Positions 44,985 through 56,650 of a stretch of DNA of 64,000 nucleotides are shown here, in pieces. Each line of letters begins with the position of its first letter. Within the stretch, counting starts at the first letter, position 1. The DNA lies in NCBI GenBank assembly GCA_022453515.1, contig JAJNNY010000007.1:124001-188000 (forward strand). Reading direction: 5' to 3'. This DNA is from Astrocystis sublimbata (lineage: Eukaryota > Ascomycota > Sordariomycetes > Xylariales > Xylariaceae). The notes below the pieces were generated by a model. That model saw nothing but the letters and a program-made list of their open reading frames with translations, was not told the origin of the DNA and made no database searches. Both the position numbers and the translations under genes were made by a program.

Positions 44985-46540
44985 TTAGAAGGGACATCCC
45001 CTCCGATCACTGGACTTGAACTTCTGAATGTCGACTTCCATCTCTTCAGCGCCCACTCCCATCCGGTTTGTTGGTCCTAGATCTGTCCACAGACAGCCCT
45101 GCGGCATGTGTTTGCTGGGGTCGTCCCCAGGAAGCTTGCCTCCACACAGCCAGATCGCCCAAGCCTGTGGTCCCCAGCGATTCCATATCGTGGGCTTCAC
45201 GTAGAACGGATAGTTTCCATACGACATGTGCATGCTCAAGCGCCCCGTCTTAGGATCGATGTCTCCGTGACGCTCTACCGGAAATATTCGAGGTAGTACC
45301 AGGTAGCCCAGGTAGATGCGACGTAGCAAGAGTATGGGATATACGATCGCGGCTGCCACAATACCGGGTTCGGGAAGCCTGGAGAGTGTCAACTTACAGC
45401 ACCGACTAGGTGATAGTTGGAATAGGTAGTACAAGAAAGCGGAATGCCATCAAGACAGTCAACTTACATGAAAGCCTCGCGCAAGCGATCACCCATCAGA
45501 ACACAGATAACCTCCTCAGCGAACGGCTTCGCAAAACCTGGCAACCAGTATGTCATCATGGGCATGAGGGCAACAGCTGGTTTATGGGCGATTTGGCTAG
45601 GCTTCATCTTCTCTGTCTCATAGCGCTTGGCCCAGACCTTGACGTCGTCCGCCCATTCAAGACCGTCACGCCAGGTGTCGTGGGCCAACAAGCCCTTGTA
45701 TTCGATGCCCATGCCGTCACCAATGGCCTTCCAGAATACACCGTATGCGCAGAGCTCCATCTCGTTCATGTTGCGCCATTCAAATTGACTTATAAAGCGC
45801 GGCGGCTCCGTCACGAATACGGACAAAGTGTAAAGAAGGTCCTCATTGGAGATGGTACCCTCTTGACGGTATTTGCTATGTAGGAAGTTGATGCGTGCTA
45901 GAGCGCTGATCACCCGCTCCGAATTTGGGGGATTGATCAGTTCGCCTATGAGAAGCCCTGTGTCCTCATATCTAGCGATTAGATGTTAGTGGGTGTGCCC
46001 TGTGCCCGGAGTTGGTGGCAGGTTCTGGCTCACCTCTTTAAACTCTTCACAGGATCTGTCAAGTTTCTGGTGGCAAGCAATAGCCGACTGATAGACTCGA
46101 CGCCGTATGTCTGCAGATTGGGATCAGCATCGAGTGCTCCGACGAGGTTGTATGTAGTCCATGTGGTACACCAGCGGTTCGAACAGTGGACCAAACAAGT
46201 CTTTGACGGGTGGGAGTGAAGATATGAAAATAAGTACCCTAAACAGCCCGAATTCCAAAGATAACCGATGGAACTCGGGGAACTCGTAAGAGCTTAAGTG
46301 TTTGATAATTTGCTGGGCTTGCTCGTTTGTCATACGTGAGAGCGCCTCACGACCACAGCCGTCGGGAAACCCGATGCGACGCCGCAGCCTCTGTTCGCCA
46401 CGATAACGTAATGCACGACACAGCACCACGTACCCGAGCACGGCCGGGGCAATGTACTCTTGCCATGATGTAAGAGGCGAGTGCAGCGTCGGCAACGAAG
46501 CCAGCACGCTTGGTGAAATGTTAAAGCTGGTTGAATTCAT
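44985..46540 (-). CDS. mpaB/latex-clearing-type oxygenase domain protein (DUF2236)
   Basis: Exons 46540-46238, 46110-46034, 45971-45468 and 45378-44985 join in frame to 425 residues. The core is that of the ER-bound oxygenase mpaB-like family: EFHRLSLEFGLFRTYGVESISRLL, KRYEDTGLLIGELI, NFLHSKYRQEGTISNEDLLYTLSVFVTEPPRFISQFEWRNMNEMELCAYGVFWKAIGDGMGI. One membrane segment near residues 18-38 and another near 300 (AAAIVYPILLLRRIYLGYLVLP) suggest an ER-membrane location. Family members such as mpaB cleave a terpenoid side chain in mycophenolic acid synthesis, but most, including this one, have no known substrate. Open frame past the first donor does not resemble the family, supporting the intron at 46237. 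Confidence 0.8.
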
Positions 46541-47637
46541 CTCGCCATACAACGGGGAATGATATTTGTTTTCAAATCGGGAGTATTGAGGGACTGAAGT
46601 CGGTCAACTGTTGCAGCTCTCAATCTGACGGTATTTAAGAAACTAAATAATCCATATGTTGGAGCAATCTTTTTCTGTGGTAGACTGGTAGTACTCGTAC
46701 ATGTACGTGTTGATGAGAGTTGAGCAATCAGACAGATTGAGGTTAGCCGCCCGCTGATCTTCAAGGCTCACGTGGAGTTCTCACAGCAGATTTCTGAACA
46801 AAGCTAGATTGAGAGGATTCATCCCTTGAATTAGGACTAGCTGGTCTTGGAGGAATCAGTGGCGGAGGATCCGAATAGAGTCTAGCTTGCATGTAGTGCG
46901 AACGCACAGAGGTAGACAACTCGAGACAACTCCATCCAGACACGCCAGAGCACCCAGAGGTCCACACGAGACCTCGGTACCAAGGCGGCTAGGTAGCAAT
47001 CTGAAGGGATGGGGGGTAAATTACAGTACATGTCGACCAAACAACAGGACTTCATGGAAGCATAATTGCGATACCCGCAAATTCGAGTTCATGCTGAGCT
47101 TCATATGCTTTAAATGCACGGTCAACGAACGATGCCGACTTCCTATCTTCTACGACATGGAGAGGCAAACTGCGTAGATAACCTCCTCAAGTCTGTCTCC
47201 CTTGACTTGTCGGCCTCCCCGAGATCGTCACCAGCTCAAGGACCGAACTCGGAGTGTTGTGCATCTCGCGCATGATCATAACGTGTACGTAACATACGAC
47301 TACCTCGTGTCCGATTCTTTTCGCCAGTTGGTTTAGGAAATTCCTGCGTGCAGTATGCAGAAAGAAAACCAGGGGCGGTGAGCTGTGCCACACAGTACCT
47401 GCCGAGCCTGCTACCATGGGTATTTAATGCTGGCACAAACATATAAGGAAGGGCTCACAGTTGAAACACGCTGACGATAGTGGCAAATGCCAAAGCTGCT
47501 GAGGGCCCTCAATCGTCACCTGTTCTTAAGGGAAAGGCACATCTTGCCCATGAGATGCGACGCGCAAGCTGGTCGGTAATCTTCATTGAACATTATCCTG
47601 TCAATCTATCTGTAGATCCGCTGAAAAGAGGGCATCC
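46541..47637. other. intergenic region
   Basis: mpaB-like promoter and GPI17 3' flank. No gene recognised; several short frames overlap on both strands. Confidence 0.4.
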
Positions 47638-49471
47638 TCAAGATGATGAGGCTCTGAGTTGTTTTCGTGCCTTCCAGGCCTTGAACTCCGTGAGAAGACC
47701 CATGAGCAAGGGAACTCCCATGGGGCCCAATAAGGGAAGGTAGACGGTCACTTTATGTTCGTCAGGGAAATACAGCTGGCCGACCATGCTTTTCTCGAAG
47801 AACGCTCGTTCGGCTTCCGTCTCTGCGATGCGCGCATGCTCGAGACTCTCCGTAGTCCCCAACTTGGAGCACGCGAGTTCGAGGTGGTGGATGGATTTGG
47901 CCACACCATCCGCCACACTTGAAGGGATTGAGATGCTGGGCAGCGCTAGCGACAGTCGAGCCAGAGACCCTAACGAGGACGATGCGCGTAACAGCATGTC
48001 TACAGACCTGACACGGGTAAGCGTCGATAAGCGCATGGGCAGCGAGCCCGACTGCGGGGTTCCGAGGAGGGAGAGGAGGTGCGACGCAAACGTCAGCATG
48101 GGCTGCTTCAGGGACGGCGACGACACATGACTGGATGCGGGAGGCGACAACAAGTACACAGAGCCCCACTGAGGTGCGAGCCACGACCTCGACAAGTCTT
48201 CTCCTGCATTCATGCCGATGGTCTGATTGCCAACGAATATCACGAAGTTGAGGGTCGGCGCCCCGCCTATCGATGGCGACAGGGGCCATTCCGCCGCATT
48301 AACAAACGAGGACAAATCCTCTTTCGTTAAAACCTGCGATTGGACGCCGGGTACGGCATAAAGCTGGACCTGGGTGTCGATGGTAAAGTTGTGAATGGGC
48401 TGGAGAAGGTCCAGCACAGGCCGCATATAGTCATCGATGGCCGTGTCAATGTCCCAGCTACTGGGGCTGGAAGCGCTCGTGAACAGTGAGAATGTGAGGT
48501 GGTATGTGCCCGAGTACTTCATCGACCGTGTCATACGTTTCGCCAGAGACTCGTCGGTCCCGGTGTGTGAGCTCTGCCGTTGATGGTGATCTGAGGATAT
48601 TGTTGGTTCTCCGAGGAAGTAGGACATGATGGCTTGCTCCTCGGCAAAGGCGTAACTGAGTTGAGAGGCGATGTATGTCGCGACCCCGGAAGATTGGGTC
48701 TCGGGCGAAAAGCGTGCGTCCCAGGGGTATGTGATATCGAGAACGGGTACGTGCGAGTCGAGGGAGGGCGCAGGCACAGATTGAGCAGCATCGCCCGGGG
48801 TCAGCCGCACAACGAGTGCTTCATCTTTGTGATCATTTGGGGCTGCGGTGGCTTCCAGGGGAGCTTGTGGTGCTGGCTCGAGACGTAGCCGGTTGCCGGG
48901 AAAATCAGGCATCGTATCGAGGGCATGCTGAGTGATAAAGATCAAGTTCTGGGTTTCTTGCGCGTTCAATTCAGGAGCGTCGATGGCGACTCGGAGAGGG
49001 AACACTGGGCTACATGCCTGTACAGGGCGTTAGCAGCGGGGCAAAAGCGAAAGCTTTCTACTGCGAGCTTACCTTTCCATCGGCCCAATCCTTCATCTGA
49101 TCCAAAGGCAGGCTCGCTCGGTAGATAGATGTCGTCTTCCACCATATGGGGATGCCTAAGCACAGCACCAGCATCCAGAAAGACGCGATGATGAGCGAGC
49201 GTCGCCGGATGTCTGATTCGCGCTCAGAGGGTAGTGGCTTGAGCTTTGGCTTTGGCTTCGACTTCGACTCCTGCCCCGGTAGTGTAGCTGTCGTGCTTTC
49301 TATCGTCGTTATCGTCGTCGAGCTAGGCAGGTCGGAGTCTACGGCTGTGGCCGTGGCCGTGGTATTCGCTTCGCCTCCATCATCCGGCCGGGGCGTTACT
49401 TTGGCTTGGGATGCTTCAGCTTCGGATATAGCAGATTGGTCCTTGCGGTTTCGGACGGTCGAGGAAGACAT
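47638..49471 (-). CDS. gpi17: GPI transamidase subunit GPI17/PIG-S
   Basis: ER-membrane subunit of the complex that attaches GPI anchors to proteins. Exons 49471-49073 and 49017-47638 join in frame to 592 residues. The cytosolic N-terminus is Ser/Thr/Lys-rich with a KPKPKLKPLP repeat. The first membrane helix (SLIIASFWMLVLCLGIPIWWKT) is at about 90-111. PIG-S hallmarks are IPIWWKTTSIYRASLP just after it, YSGTYHLTFSLFTS, a large lumenal domain, and a C-terminal helix (VYLPLLGPMGVPLLMGLLTEFKAW). The C-terminus is KQLRASSS. The start is ATG 49471; the frame is open to 49606 but begins there with a non-ATG codon. Confidence 0.9.
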
Positions 49472-51133
49472 GGCACTGTTCAGTGTTCTGGCACTTATAT
49501 GGGATTGAGGCGTAGTGTTCGAGGCACCATGTTCCGTGATAGAATCGCTTTCGTTCTTTTGGGCTAGCGTATCTGAGATTGGTAGTGCTAGTTGTGCCGT
49601 TCCCAAGGCAGGGTTGCTTCGTGGCTATCTTGTGCTCATCTGATCCCCGTCATCGAAGTATTTGTAGATGCCGTGCAGTTGGTAGGCGAGGCCAGGTTCG
49701 CTCCAGCTGCGATCTACGGACCACGGACGGACAACGGGCCCCGTCATATGCCCAAACACCCTAGCCCGCCTAGTCCTCTGGCTTAGGTGCTGTAGGTGTC
49801 TGGCTAGGTGGCCGCTTACATACCTGGTGCTCACCTAGCTATGCCCCTATGGTACCTATTCCATGCCCAGCACCTGAACAATTGAATTTGACTCAAAGGG
49901 GCAAGCAGCGCGGTTAACGGGCCCAAGCTTCTGCGCCCTGAAGCTCGGTAAGGTACTTACTTACCTACCTCGGCTGTGGATCCGCCCACCCACGCACCCA
50001 CGTATCGACCAGTACGTTGGTATCGCAGGGTATCATTCGCCGAACAACAATACCTCCTTGTTTGTAGATCCGATCTATTCTTTTTGATAAGTACTTAACC
50101 TACCTTTATACCCACATTGTAGTATGTAGTCCTTCTTTGAGCGACGATGGGTTGAGAGGGTGTCGGTATTAATTGGTAACAACGCCCCATTTGCATTGGT
50201 CTCTCGCCAACCGAGAATCGCCTGTTATGGAAATGCCACGCCAGACTATTGGCCCAGCACGCGAAGATGGCGCCAAATAAGCTACTAAAAAGAACCGACA
50301 GCCACCTGCATGCAGTGTGTGCCGTGTTGTACCACACCAGACCGCAGCGCAGTCGGAAGCAAAGTTGCTCGCTCTCTGTTACACCAGCTTGGTCTTGGTC
50401 GTACATTGTATGGCACCACGATGCAGCATTGTTGAATTTGTTTGCAGTCATGGTCGATGAGCGGTTCAGGTCGCAGCAACATGTCGCCCCGTATAAGGTA
50501 GATACTCATACCTATACCCCCGAGACCCCATCCGATACACTACCCAACTCCTGATCTACCTAGTGCACGGTGCCCCTGCCGTCAGATCCTTGGGTGCTTG
50601 GGTGCTTGGGTGCTTGGGTGCTTCGGTAGTTCCCCTGCTCGGTCGTTAGCGTACCTAGGTCCATCGCAACAATGAATCTGCCGAGGCACGAGCAAGCAAG
50701 CAACTTGCACTTGGCCGGCGTCACTTACTCTGCACTGGCTCCGACCGATATCTTCATCAATCAAACAACCTACCTGCTGACCAGCTAAGCAGTCAAGGGC
50801 TAGCCGGCTTGATATAGGTGGCATTTATCCCTTTATACCCGTCTGATTTTGATTATCATCACGAAGTGACAATAATTCTTTGAGCGACTTCGTGGCACCG
50901 GATACCGTGTGCTACTCTTTGCTTGCCTCACCGCACTTTGATACATATATCTGCCTTGGTTGACTAATTCTACATACTGGCGTCTTACAAACCGACGCCT
51001 ACTTCGGAATACTTCCCATACCTATTCTATAACGGCCGAGAAGGGTATTGCGTCGACTACGCCAGGTAGACGCACTGCTACGGATCGTTGAAAGCGGCAT
51101 ATAGTAGACTGACTGCATACCCCAAGACACATC
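49472..51133. other. intergenic region with octamer tandem repeat
   Basis: Divergent promoters of GPI17 and the acyl-CoA synthetase. A (CTTGGGTG)4 repeat lies at 50589-50620. No gene recognised. Confidence 0.45.
50589..50620. repeat. (CTTGGGTG)4 tandem repeat
   Basis: Four perfect copies of an 8-bp unit, then a diverged CTTCGG copy. No role seen; it is not the TTAGGG telomere unit. Confidence 0.9.
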
Positions 51134-53313
51134 ATGGCTTGTAAGGCAACTCGCTTCTCATATTCTCCTTCACACCAGACACCATTAGGATGATTGTCCA
51201 CTAACCGACATGCTCCATGAAAGTGCCACTGGCGTTGACGGTACCAGCTGCCGCCGCTGGTCTAGCTTACCTTAATGCGAAGACTTCATTCTCATATGAT
51301 GCAAACACTCTGAAGGGTACGGCACGGGCAATTTGGCGTCAGTCCAGGCGCGAGCGTGCAGACAGACTCAACAGCTTTTATCGCCTGGAAGAAATCGCTA
51401 CTGGCAGGTCGGCGAACCGAGTTGGCATTTTGTTCGAGGATCGGTCATGGACATTTGCTCAGATGTATGACGCTGCCCTGAGATACGGGAACTATCTCAG
51501 GTCCCAGTTTGACCTGAAGCCTAAAGACATTGTCGCCTTGGACCTGATGAATTCTGACCATTTCCTTCTCGTCTGCTTTGGTCTGTGGTCGATTGGAGTA
51601 CGGCCTGCGTTTATCAACTACAACTTGACGAGCGATGCACTGTGCCACTGCGTGAAGACGGCAAACTCGGTGCTCTTGCTTGTTGATCCAGCAGTCGAGT
51701 CAAATGTGGACGACACGGTTCGGGAGAAGCTTGGGGACCTGAAGATTCAATTCATGACTAAAGAGTTTATCACGGCCGCCATGGCCACGGATCCCGTGCG
51801 GCCACCAAACGAACTTCGTTCCGGCGAAATTGGTCGCGACATGGCAGCCCTCATCTTTACCTCGGGCACGACGGGACTCCCTAAGGCTGCTATTGTGTCA
51901 TGGACCAAGCTCAACACGGCTCCCAATTTCGTCGGCGGTTGGCTCGCGACAAAATCTACTGACATATTGTATACGGTAAGTTCTCTGCTTCTACCCTAGA
52001 GACGCTTTCGCATTACAATGACCATCGGTAAGCTGACTGCTCTGTTAAGCCGATGCCGTTGTACCACTCATCCGCATTTCTATTGGGTTTCTTCCAATGC
52101 CTCGAGGTCGAGGGCACCTTTGCTGTCGGACGCAAGTTCTCTACCAAGACTTTCTGGAAGGATGTGCGGAAACACAATGCCACCATCATTCAGTACGTTG
52201 GGGAGACTTGCCGCTATCTCATGGCGGCGAAGCCCGAGACAGACCCGGAGACGGGGGAGAGCCTCGACAAGAAGCACAACGTCCGTCTGGCGCTGGGCAA
52301 TGGATTGCGGCCGGATGTGTGGGCCAAATTCCAAGAGCGATTTGGGGTTAGTATCTTTCGGTCTTTTTCCCAGATTCAGCAAATGTTCTGCTCTTAAACG
52401 CTACATTCTTTTGTGCACGAGCACTGATTCATCAGTGAAAATTGCCACGAAAAGGTAGATTCTAACACTTTTTCTCTAACAGATCGAGAGCATTGGCGAG
52501 TTCTACGCTGCAACGGAGGGCACTGCCGGGACTTGGAACTATTCACGCAACGATTTCTCCCGAGGTGCGATAGGACGCAACGGGTGGCTTTACGGGCTCT
52601 ACGTAGGGAGCAGACAAGCGATTGTGGAGCGCGACCACGAGACGGATGAGCCCTACCGAGACCCGAAGACCAAATTGTGTAGGGCCGTGCCTCGCGGGGA
52701 GCCAGGTGAGCTGCTCTTCAAGCTACCGGACGACGTGGCGATGAACTTCCAGGGATATTACAACAACCAGAAAGCGACAGATAGCAAAGTCATTCGCGAC
52801 GTCCTCAAGAAGGGAGACGCGTACTTCCGCTCAGGTGACCTCGTCAGTTGGGACACGGAGGGGCGCACATACTTCCACGACCGCATCGGTGACACGTTCC
52901 GGTGGAAGAGCGAGAACGTGGCGACGACCGAGGTGGGCGCCACGGTGGGCCTGCATCCGGCCGTGGACGAGGCCAACGTCTACGGCGTGGAACTACCGCA
53001 CCACGACGGCCGGGCCGGGTGCGCGGCGCTTGCGCTCAAGTCAGCGCCCGACGACGCACTCATGCGGTCGTTGGCGGAGCATGTGCAGGCCAAGCTGCCG
53101 AAGTATGCAGTCCCGATATTCCTGCGTCTCGGCAAGGGGCTGTCCGCGGCGGTGACGGGCACCAACAAGCAGCAGAAGCACAATCTCCGGGTGGAGGGCG
53201 TAGACCCCGAAAAGGTTGGAGAGGACGAGTTGTACTGGCTCAAAGGTGACACGTATGTCAAGTTCGGTAAGGGGGACTGGGACCAGCTGAATGCCGGCCA
53301 AGTCAAGTTATGA
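51134..53313 (+). CDS. fat1: very-long-chain acyl-CoA synthetase / fatty acid transporter (FAT1 family)
   Basis: Adenylate-forming enzyme that activates very long fatty acids to CoA esters, at peroxisomes, ER or lipid droplets. Exons 51134-51140, 51224-51975, 52050-52346 and 52483-53313 join in frame to 628 residues. The AMP-binding signature is ALIFTSGTTGLPKAA near residues 213-227. PMPLYHSSAFLLGFF, IGEFYAATEGTAG and YFRSGDLVSWDTEGRTYFHDRIGDTFRWKSENVATTEV (the FATP/VLACS motif) are typical. An N-terminal hydrophobic stretch is present. The start is uncertain. ATG 51134 with a 7-nt exon and GTAAGG donor gives MALPLALTVPAA; ATG 51217 within the intron end gives MKVPLALTVPAA with equal length. 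I prefer the first because it uses the first ATG, a CTAAC branch site and a clean acceptor. The C-terminus VKL is only a weak PTS1-like ending. Confidence 0.9.
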
Positions 53314-53885
53314 TGAAATTTAGCGGCGCCAGTTGTTTTGGTTATTTTCTATTGTTGCATACCACATAGCGAAGGCTGCGTATACGGCTAGGCCGACCTC
53401 CTGATTTTGATTATAGAGGGCAAGTTGTCGACATACCTACATGTATGTATGATTGAGCCGCTGCAGATACGGGCGAGAGCCCTTAGAACACAATACGTGC
53501 CCGATCAAAGTGCTATGTGTATTAGTTCAAGAGAAACCACCTGCAATCTAGCGAAGATACGGTATAAGCATTGATGTGACGTGTTGGGACGAATTTGACT
53601 ACCTAATAACATGGCACGCAAAGGGCACTTTCGGGAAATAAATGACTGCCTCATGATAGGCCAGCACCCCAAGCTGCGAGAATGTTTTTGCCTAGGTAGG
53701 GAGGCTTTTACTTAGCGTGGCATTTGGGGCGGCGTTCACCGATCTCTGCTACTGCTAATCAATCGAGATCAATCAAAAAGGATATCGTACCATGAGATAT
53801 ACCAGTATGTTGTATCGGCAGCGCGTATAAAGAGAAGCTGAGGGATATATTTCTAGACTAGGTTTACGCTTGAGTGATCGCTATT
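53314..53885. other. convergent intergenic spacer
   Basis: 3' flanks of the FAT1-type gene and the small minus-strand ORF. AT-rich toward its right end. No feature recognised. Confidence 0.4.
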
Positions 53886-54131
53886 CTAATCTCGCTTCTT
53901 AAAATTAAAGCCTTCAATGGCGATATATGCCGCAATTCCAATCAAGGCCACCCCGCGGTTAAGATGACGACCCTTCATGAGTGTGGGTATAAGATCTTTG
54001 CTGAATTGTTTTGATAAGTCTGTAAGGAATCTTTGGTTGTCCTGTTGTAGTCTGTTGAGGAACTGGAACCATTGTGACCGGGATTGTAGGAATCGATCTT
54101 GCTTTTGTGGGAAGCGCGGCATAACGACCAT
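53886..54131 (-). CDS. small hypothetical protein with C-terminal hydrophobic segment
   Basis: 81 codons from ATG 54131 to the stop at 53886. The N-terminal half is Gln/Arg/Phe-rich and polar (FLQSRSQWFQFLNRLQQDNQRF), probably helical. Residues about 61-77 (GVALIGIAAYIAIEGF) are hydrophobic enough for a membrane helix, followed by a Lys/Arg/Asp end. No family recognised. It lies in an AT-rich island unlike the flanking coding DNA, with direct repeats just upstream. It could be a young or degenerate gene, the last exon of something longer, or a chance frame. Confidence 0.35.
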   Translation of the reverse strand: MVVMPRFPQKQDRFLQSRSQWFQFLNRLQQDNQRFLTDLSKQFSKDLIPTLMKGRHLNRGVALIGIAAYIAIEGFNFKKRD

Positions 54132-54901
54132 ACTATTATAGTTGCTGATAATAAATATTGGACACTAGAATATAAATTAAAACTTGATCCGAATATAAAT
54201 CATTAGGGAGTAATAAAAGTATACTTACAATCGGGAGAGCTGGAGTCCAAGAAGTAGAAGCGGATTACTTTAAGTATAATAATTGATTATTGGGTTAAAA
54301 AGAGATATTTATAAAAAAGCTGGAGTCCAAAAGTAAGATGTAGGAGGCTAAGTCCGACGTACCTCATTGAGATAGAAGGAGGCCAAGAAAGTAGTGCGAA
54401 TTGGATGTGAATAGTGCTTGAGCAGTGTATTGATTATGTCTCGAAGGTGAGCGAGCTACCTAGTGAGAAGACCTCTCGAAAACTAGCTATTGTACCATGA
54501 AAGAGGGTGCCTACGTCGTAGACTCGTCATAACCCAAAGCAAGAGTTCCCAGATGCTTTGCAGGAACTATGGGCTGTTGGCAGGTGCCCAGCTTCACTCA
54601 TTGGGCTCAGAAGGATGTTACTTATAGTGGGGTACGTACGTGCAGGTAGTGTAGCTTCTCCTAAGCTTCCCCACGTGCGCTAACGCTGATGTCAGGACTT
54701 AGAACAGATCAATCGGGGGGGAGCGAGGCGAGGAGGGTCTAGGTAGGCAGTGGATGTAGGTGGTAGATGCCCCGCCCCCACTATGAAATTCATTGTCGCT
54801 GCCCCTCCAACTTTTTAAAGATAATACAAATAGCTTCGCGATTCTGCACGGAGCTTTCTACTTGTCTAAAAATTAAATGGAAGAAGTACTAGAGATCCAC
54901 C
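54132..54901. other. AT-rich intergenic region with direct repeats
   Basis: Upstream of DPH2 and of the small ORF. AGCTGGAGTCCAA occurs at 54238-54250 and 54318-54330, exactly 80 bp apart, in AT-rich DNA. The 3' half returns to normal composition and should hold the DPH2 promoter. Confidence 0.5.
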
Positions 54902-56650
54902 ATGTCAGCTGAACTTCAGGCACCACCTGTCTTTTCGACGCCAGCCGAATACACTTTCGAAGACCCGACCCCATCGTCTGCTCTCAACCGACAAGATCGC
55001 CCAGCGAGGTCTGACGATGAGCTTTTCGCAGTCTACGAGATCGCCCATACCGCGGCCGAGATATGCCGTCGCAACTGGCGTCGCGTCGCCTTACAGTTTC
55101 CCGATGCCATGTTAGCCGATGCGCCTTGGGTTGTCACCGCCTTGACGAGAGCATTCGAAAGATTCGATGACTCGAATGGAGACGTAGTGGCTGCGGGCGC
55201 GGGCGCGGGCGCGGGCGCGGAGAGCACAGAGAGCGCGCAAGAATCGAACACGAGGGAGAGACGGCTGTACATACTAGCAGACACGTCGTATAGCGCATGC
55301 TGTGTCGACGAGATTGCCGCAGAGCACGCCGACGCTGATGCGGTGGTGCACTATGGCCGAGCCTGTCTCAGCCCGACCGCCAGGTTACCCGTCTTGCACA
55401 TCTTCACGAGCCAGGAGTTAGATCACGGTGCTGTCGCCGAAGTCTTTGTGCGACAGTTCGCTCACAAGGAAGACAAGGTTGTCGTCATGGCCGATGTTAT
55501 GTTCCAGGAGCACGTGGCGCCTATTTGCGCGCTGCTCCAAGGCCAGGGCTATGCCAACGTCGTTGCGACAGACATCGTACACGACCCTTCGAGCACGATA
55601 CCGAATCGCCGTCTGCCGTCTCTGCAACCCGCCTCCGCAGGGAAGCACGACTACGATCTCCATGAGCATCACCTCTTCCACATCTCGACACCGCCGACTT
55701 CGCTACTCCTTACGCTTTCTTCCCGTCTCACCTCTCTGTGTATCTACCCTACGCCGTCCTCGCCTTACACAACAACATTAACATCCTCGCCCGACCCGAG
55801 CGCCACACCCTCGATGCTGCGCCGCCGATATGCCCTTGTGCTTCGCCTCGCGACCGCCTCCATCATCGGGATATTAGTAAACACGCTCTCCGTGAAGAAC
55901 TACATGACAATAATTAGCACCCTGCGGGAACAGATCGCCGCCGCCGGAAAGAAGAGCTACACCATCGTGGTGGGCAAGCTCAACGCCGCCAAGCTGGCCA
56001 ACTTTTCCGAGGTAGATGGCTGGGTGGTGGTGGGATGTTGGGAGAGTGGGCTCGTGGACCAAGATGGCTTGTTCAAGCCCGTCATCACGCCCTTTGAGCT
56101 TGGTCTGGCCCTGCAGAGCGACGATGATAGGATATGGACTGGCGAGTGGTGGGGCGGCATCGAGGGTGTGAAGAGTAAAAACGACGCCGACGCCGACGCC
56201 GACGCGGGATCTGCAGAACCACAAAACCCAGTCGAGGAGGAGGCTCCTGCTGAAGTTGAAGACGTCGAAGGCGGTATTAGTGATGAGGAGTCGGAGCCCC
56301 CCGTATTTGACCTGCGTACCGGCAAGCTTGTCAGTCATTCGCGGCCCATGCGCCTCCCCGTTCGGAGTTCTCCCTCGACTGCAGCTACGAATGGGACGCA
56401 GCCTAACGGGGATGGTCATCCCTCATCTACAAAGAAAACAGACGCTTCTGCGTTGGTCAAGAGGGGCACTGGCGAGATAGCACTCGTCAATGGCGTAGCA
56501 AGCCCCGGCGCCGAGTACCTGCGCTCGAAACGAACGTGGCAGGGTCTTGGCACGGACTTCGATCCCGAAGAAACCAGCACTGTGGTGGAAGAGGGCCGAA
56601 GCGGCGTGGCCAGGGGCTACGTGGTCGGGGAAGAGCAGACGAGGAGCTGA
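54902..56650 (+). CDS. dph2: diphthamide biosynthesis protein 2 (DPH2)
   Basis: Partner of DPH1 in the first step of diphthamide formation on elongation factor 2, transferring the 3-amino-3-carboxypropyl group from SAM with an iron-sulfur cluster. An intronless frame of 582 residues begins at ATG 54902. Family blocks are YEIAHTAAEICRRNWRRVALQFPDAML, LYILADTSYSACCVDEIAAEHADADAVVHYGRACLSP with conserved Cys, VVMADVMFQEHVAPI, YTIVVGKLNAAKLANFSEVDGWVVVGCWESGLVD, and FKPVITPFELGLAL with the downstream WTGEWW. Two low-complexity stretches are inserted: an Ala/Gly dipeptide run near residue 100 encoded by GCGGGC repeats, and an Asp/Ala run near 425 encoded by GACGCC repeats. The C-terminal region is Ser/Thr/Pro-rich with RSKRTWQGLGTDFDPEETSTVVEEGRSGVARGY, a known family end. 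Confidence 0.93.
   Translation: MSAELQAPPVFSTPAEYTFEDPTPSSALNRQDRPARSDDELFAVYEIAHTAAEICRRNWRRVALQFPDAMLADAPWVVTALTRAFERFDDSNGDVVAAGAGAGAGAESTESAQESNTRERRLYILADTSYSACCVDEIAAEHADADAVVHYGRACLSPTARLPVLHIFTSQELDHGAVAEVFVRQFAHKEDKVVVMADVMFQEHVAPICALLQGQGYANVVATDIVHDPSSTIPNRRLPSLQPASAGKHDYDLHEHHLFHISTPPTSLLLTLSSRLTSLCIYPTPSSPYTTTLTSSPDPSATPSMLRRRYALVLRLATASIIGILVNTLSVKNYMTIISTLREQIAAAGKKSYTIVVGKLNAAKLANFSEVDGWVVVGCWESGLVDQDGLFKPVITPFELGLALQSDDDRIWTGEWWGGIEGVKSKNDADADADAGSAEPQNPVEEEAPAEVEDVEGGISDEESEPPVFDLRTGKLVSHSRPMRLPVRSSPSTAATNGTQPNGDGHPSSTKKTDASALVKRGTGEIALVNGVASPGAEYLRSKRTWQGLGTDFDPEETSTVVEEGRSGVARGYVVGEEQTRS

Noticed and set aside
46124..46237. Coding extension of exon 1 of the mpaB-like gene past 46238
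   Set aside because: The sequence after LEFGLFR no longer resembles the family, and a donor and acceptor restore FRTYGVES directly.
50589..50620. Telomere-like repeat
   Set aside because: The unit is CTTGGGTG, not the fungal TTAGGG, and occurs only four times between ordinary genes.
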